Positions 46,393 to 55,600 of a stretch of 64,000 bases of DNA are shown here, one piece after another. The first letter of the stretch is position 1. Every line of letters begins with the position of its first letter. The position numbers and the translations under genes are program-made. The notes under the pieces are model-generated. The model was given only the letters and a program-made list of their open reading frames with translations, searched no databases and had not been told where the DNA came from. Origin of the DNA: Paraburkholderia bannensis NBRC 103871 (GTDB lineage Bacteria; Pseudomonadota; Gammaproteobacteria; Burkholderiales; Burkholderiaceae); assembly GCF_000685015.1 (NCBI RefSeq), contig NZ_BAYA01000006.1:124001-188000 (forward strand). Reading direction: 5' to 3'.

Positions 46393-47787
46393 TTAGAACG
46401 GCAGCTTCGCGTCCGGCTTTTCGGCCAGGATCACGCGCTTGAAGTCGGCCTGGATGCGCGCAAGCGCGGCGTCGTTGTCGGCTTCGAAGCGCATCACGAC
46501 CACCGGCGTGGTGTTCGACGAACGCGCCAGACCGAAACCGTCCGGATACTCCACGCGCAGGCCGTCGATGGTGATGACTTCGTCGGCGCCCGTGAACTTC
46601 GCGTTTTGCTGGAGCTTGCCGATCAGCACGAAGTTTTCGCCTTCTTCGAGCTTCAGTTGCAGTTCCGGCGTGGCCGTCGAGTTCGGCAGGTCGTTGAGCA
46701 GCTTGCTCGGATCCTGCACGCGCGCGAGGATTTCCAGCAGACGCGCGCCCGTATAAAGACCGTCGTCGAAGCCGTACCAGCGATCCTTGAAGAACACGTG
46801 GCCGCTCATTTCGCCCGCCAGCGGCGCGCCGGTTTCGCGCAGCTTCGCCTTCACGAGCGAGTGGCCGGTCTTCCACATCAGCGGCTCGCCGCCCTTGGCC
46901 TTGACCCACTTCGCCAGGTTACGCGTGCACTTGACGTCGTAAATGATCTGCTTGCCCGGGTTGCGCGAGAGCACTTCCTCGGCGAACAGCATCAGCTGGC
47001 GATCCGGATAAATGATCTGGCCGTCCTTGGTCACCACGCCCAGGCGATCGCCGTCACCATCGAATGCGAAGCCGATTTCGGCGTCCGTTTCCTTGAGCGC
47101 GCGAATCACGTCCTGGAGGTTTTCCGGGTGCGCCGGATCCGGGTGGTGGTTCGGGAAGGTGCCGTCCACTTCCGTGAACAGTTCGACGAGTTCGCAGCCC
47201 ATCGCCTTGAACAGGCGCGGCGCGAGTTCGCCCGCGACGCCGTTGCCGGTGTCGACCACGATCTTCAGCGGGCGGGCGAGCTTCACGTCGCCGACGATGC
47301 GCGCGATGTATTCATCGGCGATGTCGTAATCGGCATAGGTGCCCGCGCCGGTTTCGAAACGTTGGTCGACGATGCGCTGATAGAGCGCCTGGATCTGGTC
47401 GCCATAGATGGCCTTGCCGCGCAGCACCATCTTGAAGCCGTTGTAGTCGGGCGGGTTGTGGCTGCCCGTCACGACGATGCACGAATCGACGCTGCGCGCG
47501 CCCGTGGGCAGGTTCAGCGGCACGCTGGCCGCGAAGTAGCCGACCGGCGTGGGAACCATGCCCACGTTGACGACGTCGACGCCCGCGGCGCGCAGGCCGT
47601 CGGCGAGCGCCGCCGAAAGATCGGGGCCCGACAGGCGGCCGTCGCGCGCGATCACCACCGCGTCGCCGCCCTGCGCACGCACCTCGCTGCCAAACGCCTG
47701 GCCGATGGCGCGCGCCGTATCCGTGTCGAGCGTCTTGCCGATCACGCCGCGAATGTCATAGGCCTTGAAAATCGATTGAGAAATCAT
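46393..47787 (-). CDS. manB: Phosphomannomutase/phosphoglucomutase
   Basis: This 464-residue alpha-D-phosphohexomutase interconverts mannose or glucose 6- and 1-phosphates and so supplies GDP-mannose, UDP-glucose or related sugars for envelope polysaccharides. It shows the phosphoserine loop VVTGSHNPPDYNGFK near residue 108, the metal loop FAFDGDGDRLGVV, and the sugar loop GEMSGHVFFKDRWYG. Start MISQSIFKAYDIRG (47787) is preferred over an ATG four codons upstream because it matches the family. Confidence 0.92.
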   Translation of the reverse strand: MISQSIFKAYDIRGVIGKTLDTDTARAIGQAFGSEVRAQGGDAVVIARDGRLSGPDLSAALADGLRAAGVDVVNVGMVPTPVGYFAASVPLNLPTGARSVDSCIVVTGSHNPPDYNGFKMVLRGKAIYGDQIQALYQRIVDQRFETGAGTYADYDIADEYIARIVGDVKLARPLKIVVDTGNGVAGELAPRLFKAMGCELVELFTEVDGTFPNHHPDPAHPENLQDVIRALKETDAEIGFAFDGDGDRLGVVTKDGQIIYPDRQLMLFAEEVLSRNPGKQIIYDVKCTRNLAKWVKAKGGEPLMWKTGHSLVKAKLRETGAPLAGEMSGHVFFKDRWYGFDDGLYTGARLLEILARVQDPSKLLNDLPNSTATPELQLKLEEGENFVLIGKLQQNAKFTGADEVITIDGLRVEYPDGFGLARSSNTTPVVVMRFEADNDAALARIQADFKRVILAEKPDAKLPF

Positions 47788-48100
47788 GATGAGGCTCACC
47801 GTGCGATGAAAAGTCGGGGGTCTATTCGTAACATGTTTTGATACCGGAACGGCACCGGCAGTTACGAAAAGAGGGATCCGTTACAAACTATAATTGCGGG
47901 TTTTCGGCGTCCGCCGAAGGTTACGCACCCATTTTAATGCCCCGCCGTTTCTTCCAGAAGACAAAATCCGCGCGCACGCTGGCGGCTGTTCCCGGCTCCC
48001 CGGGATCCGCTCTGCGCGATTTGCATATTGCATCGGAAACCGGTTCGGCGCTCCTCGCGCGCACGCCGCGTGCCCGGTCGATCAACGGCGCGCGCACCAC
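47788..48100. promoter_or_regulatory. Divergent control region with perfect TATAAT and a start-proximal dyad
   Basis: TATAAT (47889-47894) is a consensus -10 for the plus-strand flippase gene; TTACGA upstream (47862-47867) is too far for a normal -35. A seven-pair hairpin TTCGGCG-TC-CGCCGAA (47903-47918) sits where transcription would start, a possible operator or 5' hairpin. The leader would be about 200 bases long. Confidence 0.45.
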
Positions 48101-49363
48101 ATGCTGAGCCTCAAACGCTTCGCCAATCCCGACGTCGCGCGCGCGTTTGCCAACATCATCTGGCTGGGCCTCGAACGCATCACGCAGATCGCCGTGGCCA
48201 TCGTCATCAGCGGCGTGCTGGCGCGCTATTTCGGCCCGGACGTGTTCGGCAAATGGCAGTACGCCAACACGCTGCTGCTCGTGCTCGCACCCATCACCTG
48301 GGTCTGCGGCGCCGAAATCCTCGTGCCCACCATTGTGAACAAACCGCGCGAGGAAACCGGCACGGTGCTCGGCAGCGCGTTTGCGCTGCGCATTGGCGTA
48401 TCGACGGTGGCTTTGCTGGTGACATGGGGCGGGATCGCGATGGGCGCGACCGATCCGATGGTCGGTGCGATGCTCGCGGGCCTGGCCGTCACCATGCTGT
48501 TTCGCGAGCCGTTTGTCGGCGTCATCAATGCGTGGCTGCAGAGCATGACGTACAGCAAGCCGCAATTGCTTGCGAGCATGAGCACCGCCGTCGTGAAGGC
48601 GCTGCTCGTGTTTCTGCTCGCGCGCGCGGCGTTCACGCCGGGCAGCTTCGGCTGGCTGTGGGCGATTGAATCGGCAGCGATTGGCGCGGCGCTCGTGCTC
48701 TATTACCGCAGCCGCCACGGCGGCAAGCTCGGCTGGCACGTCGACCGCGCGCTTTTCAGGCATTTCGCGACGGCGGGCACGGTGTTCTGGCTCGGCCTGA
48801 TCTGCATGTACCTGTTCCTCAAGCTCGACCGGCTGATGCTTGAGCGCACGATTTCCTTCGCCGATCTCGGGCGCTATTCCGCCGCGCAGCAGCTCAACGA
48901 AAACTGGATCACGCTCGCGCTGATGCTCTCGCAGACCATCGCACCGGCATTCGTCTATCGCGTGCAGGAGGCCGCGCAGCTCAAGCGCAATCTCGTGCGC
49001 CTGTTCGCGATGACGGCCGCGCTGATGGTGGCGGGCGCGCTCGTGCTCGACGCGCTCGCGGGCTTCATCATTCATCGCGTGTTCGGGCCGGACTACGCGC
49101 AGGCGGTTGGCATCTTCCGCTGGGCCGTGTGGCTGTCGCTGCCCGCCGGCATCGAGGCGATCGGCAACCTCGTCGTGCTCAAATATCAGGCCAAGTTCGT
49201 TCTGCTCGCCAAATGGCTGCTCGCGCTCGCGGTGGCGTTCGTCGTGAACCTCGTGGCGATCCCGCGCATGGGCGCGTATGGCGCGCTGGTAGGTCTGGCG
49301 ATTGGCTATCTCGCGGCGGCCTGCGTGAACTTCTATTACATCCGTTTCAAGCTGGCTTCATGA
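48101..49363 (+). CDS. Polysaccharide flippase (Wzx/MATE-like)
   Basis: This 420-residue membrane protein has about 12 hydrophobic segments and a Wzx-like layout (FANIIWLGLERITQIAVAIVISG, LARYFGPDVFGKWQYANTLL). It would flip a lipid-linked saccharide across the inner membrane. The ATG at 48101 starts the first membrane segment; the upstream extension in frame is not protein-like. It overlaps the GT2 gene by 4 bases, so the two probably work together. The substrate glycan is not known. Confidence 0.83.
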   Translation: MLSLKRFANPDVARAFANIIWLGLERITQIAVAIVISGVLARYFGPDVFGKWQYANTLLLVLAPITWVCGAEILVPTIVNKPREETGTVLGSAFALRIGVSTVALLVTWGGIAMGATDPMVGAMLAGLAVTMLFREPFVGVINAWLQSMTYSKPQLLASMSTAVVKALLVFLLARAAFTPGSFGWLWAIESAAIGAALVLYYRSRHGGKLGWHVDRALFRHFATAGTVFWLGLICMYLFLKLDRLMLERTISFADLGRYSAAQQLNENWITLALMLSQTIAPAFVYRVQEAAQLKRNLVRLFAMTAALMVAGALVLDALAGFIIHRVFGPDYAQAVGIFRWAVWLSLPAGIEAIGNLVVLKYQAKFVLLAKWLLALAVAFVVNLVAIPRMGAYGALVGLAIGYLAAACVNFYYIRFKLAS

Positions 49364-50193
49364 CGAACTCCCCCGCTGCTCCGAACCTGGCCCGCATGGG
49401 CTCACTGGCTGACGTCGCCGTGCTCATGCCCGCCTACAACGGCCAGGCCGATGTCGAGCGCACGCTGGCCTCGTTCGCGGAAGACGCGCCGGTTTATGCA
49501 CTGATCGTCGATGACGGCAGCACGCCACCCATCGTCGCGCCCGAGGTGCCGGGCATGCAGATCGACGTGCTGCGCATGGCGAAGAACGGCGGCATCGAGC
49601 GCGCGCTCGAAGCCGGTATCAATGCGCTGGCTGAGCGCGGGTTTCGTTACGCGGCGCGTATCGATGCGGGCGATCTTGCCGCACCTCATCGGCTGGAGAA
49701 GCAGCGCGTGCGCATGGAAGCGGAGCCTCGCGTTGCAGCGCTTGGCACGTGGACGCAGGTGGTCAGTCGCGCGGGCGCGCCGCTGTTCATGCTGCGCCCC
49801 GCCGCCGACGCACGCACGCTGCGCAAGACGCGCATGCTGCGCTCGCCGCTCGTGCATCCGTCGGTGATGTTGCGCATCGATGCGGTGCTCGATGTGGGCA
49901 ACTATCGCCTGCAATATCCGGCCGCCGAAGATCTCGACCTGTTCCTGCGTCTGATGGAGCGCTACGACTGCGCGAACCTGCCGGAGCTTGGGCTCTATTA
50001 CGAGCTCAACGAAGGCGGCATCAGCGCGACGAAGCGGCGCAAGCAGATCGTTTCGACCCTGCGTTTGCAGGCGCGTTATCTGAACGTGCTGAACTGGCGC
50101 GACTGGGCCGGCCTTGCTAAAAACCTGCTGCATTTCGTGACGCCTTATGGCGCCTTGCAGAAGGTAAAGCGCGCGCTGTTTGCGCGTGGCTAG
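49360..50193 (+). CDS. Glycosyltransferase family 2
   Basis: This 277-residue protein has a GT2 (GT-A) fold: VAVLMPAYNGQADVERTL, YALIVDDGSTPP, and a DXD-like site in AARIDAGDLAAPHRLEKQ, with a C-terminal EDLDLFLRLMERY block. It would add a sugar on the cytoplasmic face to the lipid-linked glycan handled by the flippase it overlaps. Donor and acceptor unknown. Confidence 0.85.
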   Translation: MTNSPAAPNLARMGSLADVAVLMPAYNGQADVERTLASFAEDAPVYALIVDDGSTPPIVAPEVPGMQIDVLRMAKNGGIERALEAGINALAERGFRYAARIDAGDLAAPHRLEKQRVRMEAEPRVAALGTWTQVVSRAGAPLFMLRPAADARTLRKTRMLRSPLVHPSVMLRIDAVLDVGNYRLQYPAAEDLDLFLRLMERYDCANLPELGLYYELNEGGISATKRRKQIVSTLRLQARYLNVLNWRDWAGLAKNLLHFVTPYGALQKVKRALFARG

Positions 50194-50933
50194 ATCCAGC
50201 GCAGCAAGACCGGCAGCAGCACCGGCACGACAAACGCCGTGAACACGCCGTTCAGGCCCATCCCAAGGCCCGCGAACGCGCCCATTTCCTCGCTCACCTG
50301 AAACGCGCGCGCGGTGCCGATGCCGTGCGACGCAACGCCAATTGCAAAGCCGCGCACTTCGGTTTCGCGCACGCCCACGGCGTTGAGAATCCAGCGCGCC
50401 GTCACGGCGCCGAACACGCCCGTCGAGATCACCAGCACCGCAGTCAACGACGGAATCCCGCCGACCTTTTCGGCGACGGCCATCGCGATCGGCGTGGTCA
50501 CCGACTTCGGCGCGAGCGAGGCCAATGTCTGCGGCGTCGCGCCCAGTAACTTAGCAATCCCAACTGCTGACACAATCGCCGTCAGCGACCCGGCAACGAG
50601 GCCGCACAGCAAAGGCAGCGCAGTGCGCCGCAACTTGTCCCACTGCCGATAGAGCGGCAACGCGAGCGCAACCGTCGCGGGCCCGAGCAGGAAGTGCACG
50701 AACTGCGCGCCGCCGAAATAAACGCGATACGGCGTATCGGTGAGCTTGAGCGCGACGACCACGATCGCCACGGCGATCAGCACGGGGTTCGCAAGCGGAT
50801 TGTGCTTTGCGCGCGCGTAGACGTTCAGCGCGATCAGATACGCGACCAGCGTGAGCGTGAGGCCAAGCAGCGGCGATGCGGCGAGATAAACCCAGATAGC
50901 GTCGAGCTTGTCGAGCGGCAGATGCGCGTTCAC
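50190..50933 (-). CDS. lrgB: LrgB/CidB family membrane protein
   Basis: This 247-residue protein has around seven hydrophobic segments and the LrgB blocks YFGGAQFVHFLLGPATVALA, LAPKSVTTPIAMAVAE and GVASHGIGTARAFQ. LrgB works with LrgA in a putative antiholin-like or small-molecule export system affecting murein hydrolase activity and overflow metabolism. It uses GTG at 50933, overlapping the lrgA stop by 4 bases (GTGA). It is convergent with the GT2 gene, overlapping it by 4 bases. Confidence 0.9.
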   Translation of the reverse strand: MNAHLPLDKLDAIWVYLAASPLLGLTLTLVAYLIALNVYARAKHNPLANPVLIAVAIVVVALKLTDTPYRVYFGGAQFVHFLLGPATVALALPLYRQWDKLRRTALPLLCGLVAGSLTAIVSAVGIAKLLGATPQTLASLAPKSVTTPIAMAVAEKVGGIPSLTAVLVISTGVFGAVTARWILNAVGVRETEVRGFAIGVASHGIGTARAFQVSEEMGAFAGLGMGLNGVFTAFVVPVLLPVLLRWI

Positions 50934-51298
50934 GATGCGCCCTCCTCGACGTTGCGGCTTCGTTGCCGACGCAACAATGCACGCGTGACGAGCGCAGTAA
51001 CGGCGATGCCGAGCGTCGTGCTGAGCACGAGACTCGCGATCACGGCGAACGCTTCGCCGCGCACCGCCTGCGCCGACACCATGATGCCCACGCCTGCCGG
51101 GATGAAGAGCAACGAGAGATGGCGCAGCAGTTCAAGCGCGGTGGGTTCGATCGCCGCGGCGGCGGCGGGCCGCATCATCGCAAAGGCGAACAGCAGCAAC
51201 ATGCCGATCACGGGGCCGGGAACGGGAAGCGAGAAAACGTAGGAAACGCTCTCGCCGAGGCACTGGAAAATCAGCAGGGCGGCAAGGGATCGGAGCAT
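50930..51298 (-). CDS. lrgA: LrgA/CidA family membrane protein
   Basis: This 122-residue protein has four hydrophobic segments and the CidA/LrgA pattern LPVPGPVIGMLLLF and LSLLFIPAGVGIM. It is the small partner of LrgB. Both may control lysis or carry small organic acids. First gene of the two-gene operon. Confidence 0.9.
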   Translation of the reverse strand: MLRSLAALLIFQCLGESVSYVFSLPVPGPVIGMLLLFAFAMMRPAAAAAIEPTALELLRHLSLLFIPAGVGIMVSAQAVRGEAFAVIASLVLSTTLGIAVTALVTRALLRRQRSRNVEEGAS

Positions 51299-51539
51299 GG
51301 TCGGGGGCGTTGCTGGACGAGGGGCGCAGGCAGCATGAAAGCTGGCGATGCGCCGCCAAGTTTACAGGAACATTGCACGCGCGGCAGCGTGCCTCCCCTC
51401 TAACTACGGCTTCGCGCGCGGCTCCAGACGCATGCGGATCGATTCGGATCCGGCAGGCAGGCTACGCTGCGGTGTGGCATCACGTGCAATATCGAATTGC
51501 CATCTTGCATGCCGACAGCGCCTGGAAACGCACTGCACT

Positions 51540-52538
51540 TCAAGCTCGCTCCACCTGTTCCAATTGCTCAGCAAGCTGGGTTTTCATCCACGCCGCAAAA
51601 CGCTCGACGCCTTGCTGGAAATCAACTTTCGGCGACCAGCCGAGCGCGCGTCGCGCTCGTTCAATACTGAGCACGCTCTCCGGCACGTCGAATGAACGAC
51701 CAGGACGATACCGCCGCGCCACATCGCTGCCCACTGCACGCTCCAGCGCGTCGAGCACCTGGTTAATGCTGTGACCGCGCCCCGATCCGATGTTGAACAC
51801 GCGCTCCGGCCCCTGGTACTCCAACATGGGCAGCAGCACATCGACGACATCGTCAATGTGAATGTAGTCGCGAATCACCGAGCCGTCGCCCCAGACCTCC
51901 ACGGGCTCGCCACGCAGCATCTTGCCGAGGAAGACTGCCACGGCGCCCTGGCTGGACTCGATACGCTGACCTTCTCCATAGGGGTTGGCCAGCCTCAGAA
52001 CCGCATAGTCGAGACCGTGCTGCGCGTGAAACAGCGCGAGGTATTTCTCGATGGCCAGCTTGGCGATGCCATAGGAGCAAACTGGATCGGTCGGATGCGT
52101 CTCGTGAATCGGCACGCTTTCGGGAATGCCGTAAACGGTGCCGCCCGATGAGACGAAAACGACCTTGCGCAAGCGCGCTTTCACCGCGAGCGTAAGCAGA
52201 CGCACGGTGCCGAGCACGTTGCTTTCCACGTCGAAGAGCGGGTCGGCATTCGACGACTTCGGCAGCGTGGTGGAGACCAGATGAAAACACGTGTCCATCC
52301 CTTCCAGCGCACGCGCCAGATCCGCCGCCGAGTTGAAATCGCCCTCGAAGTGATCGTAGTTCGGGTGGTTCGCGAGCTCATCGTCCAGGGCGCCAGAACC
52401 ATACCGGCCGAAGCAACGCACTGCGTGGCCCTGGGCAAGCAAAGCCCGCGTCAGGTGCGAACCGATAAAACCGCGTCCACCCAAAACGAGACATCGCCTG
52501 GGCACCGTGGACTGCTTAGCAACGACGTAGTTCTTCAT
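51540..52538 (-). CDS. NAD-dependent sugar epimerase/dehydratase (UDP-glucose 4-epimerase-like)
   Basis: This 332-residue extended SDR protein has the NAD motif LVLGGRGFIGSHL near residue 18, VFVSSGGTVYG, the catalytic SYGIAKLAIEKY (YxxxK), and RLANPYGEGQR. It resembles GalE/WbpP-type epimerases that make the activated sugars of surface polysaccharides. It lies 119 bases after the 1778-residue enzyme on the same strand and is probably the last gene of that polysaccharide operon. Substrate not determined. Confidence 0.85.
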   Translation of the reverse strand: MKNYVVAKQSTVPRRCLVLGGRGFIGSHLTRALLAQGHAVRCFGRYGSGALDDELANHPNYDHFEGDFNSAADLARALEGMDTCFHLVSTTLPKSSNADPLFDVESNVLGTVRLLTLAVKARLRKVVFVSSGGTVYGIPESVPIHETHPTDPVCSYGIAKLAIEKYLALFHAQHGLDYAVLRLANPYGEGQRIESSQGAVAVFLGKMLRGEPVEVWGDGSVIRDYIHIDDVVDVLLPMLEYQGPERVFNIGSGRGHSINQVLDALERAVGSDVARRYRPGRSFDVPESVLSIERARRALGWSPKVDFQQGVERFAAWMKTQLAEQLEQVERA

Positions 52539-52657
52539 TGTTTTTCTACCATCGAGTGAATGCCCGGCGTCATCTCATGGATGCCGACGCGCCCCAACCA
52601 GGTTACAGACGCTCCCTCGCCTCTACGCAGAGGAAGTACACGCTACCGACCACTCAA

Positions 52658-55600
52658 TCAGCTACCTTCAACCACGAGTTTGCGATGACGGCGGTGCGCG
52701 CCGAACCGTTCGTCATGACGCGCAGCATTGAAAAGATCGACGTATTTCGACGTCACGACATCGATCTTGTAGCGCTTCGCGACATCGCCCACCAATGCGC
52801 AAGCGTCCAGGTATTTCTGTTTCTCCGAGGCGAATGCGGCAATGATCTGCGCAACCGTATCGACCGGCACTTCCCAGTCTTCAAGCTCGACAACTGCACC
52901 GGCAACGTCCTGCCCCTGTGTCAGCATGTTCCGGATATCGCCGACGTCCGAGGCGATATAGGGCTTGCCCGCGAACAGACAGTCCACGATCGTCAGCGGG
53001 AAGCTCTCTGACTTGAATTTGGTGAGCATGATGCCCACGTCCGCAGACGCATAATGGCCGACGGAGTTTTCCGAAAAGCCTGCCAGGTAGACGAAATCGT
53101 CCACACCTGTCTGGCAATACTCGTCGTAGACAGGACCGTTGCCGACGAGAACCAGGCGAATGTCGCGACTGGACAGCTTGCGCGCACGTGCGACCGCCTC
53201 AATGGCTTCGGCCCAGCCCTTGTCCTCAATGGCGCGACTCACGCAACACAATACAAAGGCATCGTCCGGGATTTGCATTTGCGCACGGCTCACCGGCGTG
53301 ATCGTCGGCGCCATCATGCCGTTGGCGATCTTGACGAAGCGCGTGGAGGCCTCGTCATAGAGTCCTGCGTCGGCAAACGGGACGACGTTCTTGTTGGCCG
53401 TGAAGACCCAGTTCGTGACCTTCTCATCCGCCTGCAAGAGCTGTTCGTCCGTTACGCCGAACGCATCGTGCTCAATCATGCCGTGCAGCGATGCAACATG
53501 AACGCGCAGTTCATCGAACACGTCCGGCACCTGGAACGGGTACTTCTGGATGTGCCAATGATGCGAGTTGAGCGCCTCAATGCCGAACTGCCGGATAACC
53601 TCGCGCGTCTCGCCGAGATCCGCCGTCTCCACCACAGGTACGTCGTTGCGCACCATGCCGCGGATCCGGTCGAAAAAGCTCATCAGGCCCGTGTTGAGCA
53701 GCAGAACCGAATGTCCCTGGCGCTTGAGTTCGTTGGCGATGCGAATCGGCAGAATCTCTGCGCCGCCGGGGCTGAAGCCCATCGTTGAGACGATGATGTT
53801 CGGAACACGACGCTGCCGCGCCTGAAGCACTGACAGATAGTCATACCAGCGCAGAAATTCTTCGTAATCGCGGCCAACCATCTTCCAGTAGAAGTCTTCG
53901 TAGCCTTTGCGGCAGCGTTCGAGCACTTCCAGCGGAACATCGTAGAGTTCAGCAGCAGTACGACTTGCCAGGCCCACTTCGCGATAGAAGATTTCCTTCT
54001 TATAGGTCGTATCCGCCGTGCTGCCGGGATAGCGCCGGAAGAAGTTGATCGCGTCGCTGCGATAGGCGATCTTGCCGCCGCGCAGCACGTGGAGATAGAA
54101 CACCCAGTCGCCGGCGACGCGCATCGACAGCCACGACTCGTCCTGCAGCAGCGGCAGGTCGACCGGTCGACGGAACAGCACGCTGCTTGCGTTCGGAATC
54201 GTGTTCTTGATGCCGAGTGCCGTCTTGACTTCGTTGTGCGCAGTCTCGAGATAGTTGCCCTTCCACTTGTCCGCGCCTTCGAGGTCGCTCAGGTACAAAT
54301 GGAAGTCGCCCTCGATAGGGTCCTCGTCGCGGTCCACGAACTGCGAGTACCCATAGGCGAGCAGAACCGCCTCGTCGTCAAAACAGCGCACGAGCCGTTC
54401 GAGGAAATGTTCGTCGCAGTAATCGTCGCTCTCGGCAACCCACACGAGCTTTCCGCTCGCTGCCTGAATCCCCTTCGCCCACTGGCGGAAAACACCGCCG
54501 GAATTCGTGGTGTTGTAAAGGGTACGCGTAACCTCGGGATAAGCCGCGGCGTATTCGTCCAGCACCGCGCGGCTTTCGTCGGGAGAGCAATCGTCCAGCA
54601 GCAGGACTTCGATGTTCTTGTAGGTCTGCCCGTAAATACTGTCGAGCCGCCGCCTCAGGAACGGGGCGTGGTTGTAGTTCGGCACGATGACCGAAACTTT
54701 CGGCATAGCCTGGCCCGGCGCAATACCGGTAAGCGCGCGCGACGTCTCGTTCAGGGAACTAAAGCCCGTCCTGCTGTCGGGTTCGAGGGCAACACCTTCG
54801 TTCCAGTCATTCCAGGCATCCAGGAAGACGGCACGTTGACCGTCGGAATGCGACGTCCGGGTTCCCTCAATTGCCGCGTCAAGCCAGCGACGATAGTCCT
54901 TGACGTCGAACCGGGTATAGACGACCGCATTCGCCGGCGCCGTAGCCGTGTTGTCGCGCGCGAGCGTGACGACCGGGTAGCGCGCGTGCACCTCTCCCGT
55001 CGATTGCGCGATGCGGGCAATTCCGGCACCCGCGACGACGCTGTAGGGAACCACGTTCACGTCATTGAACTTGCGCCCAACGAACTGCCCGACCTCCGAC
55101 GCCGCGGGCAAATCCAGCGCTGCGTCGACAATTTCGTCGAGTGCAGCGTGCGCAGCCTCATCGCGCGCCGATGTCCAGCGACCGATGAAATACGGCACGG
55201 GTACGCCCTGCTCTGCCAGCCCCAGGCGCAGTCGCGCGAGGAAGGCTGCAGCGTCCTGGGATTCGCAGTGAATGCTGACGAGAACGACGGGCTTCGCACC
55301 GAAGCGCATGTAGCGGCGATCGGCGACGACATGCGCAAGACGCTTTGCCAGCACCGAGGCGCGATCAGGCATGTCGGCTTCGATGTTCACGCAGAAGCGA
55401 ATATCGGCGCAGTCGGTTGCGAGGAATCCATCCACGGGCTCAGCCTGCGCGATGCCGTCTTCGCTCGCGCGAAGGTCAAAGCAAAAAGCGTGGATGCCGT
55501 GGGCGCGCGCGATCCGCATTTGGCGCAACATGACGTCGCGATCCTGCGGGTCATAGAATCCCAGCACGTCACTCGGCGTAACAGGCTGCACGTGGCCTTT

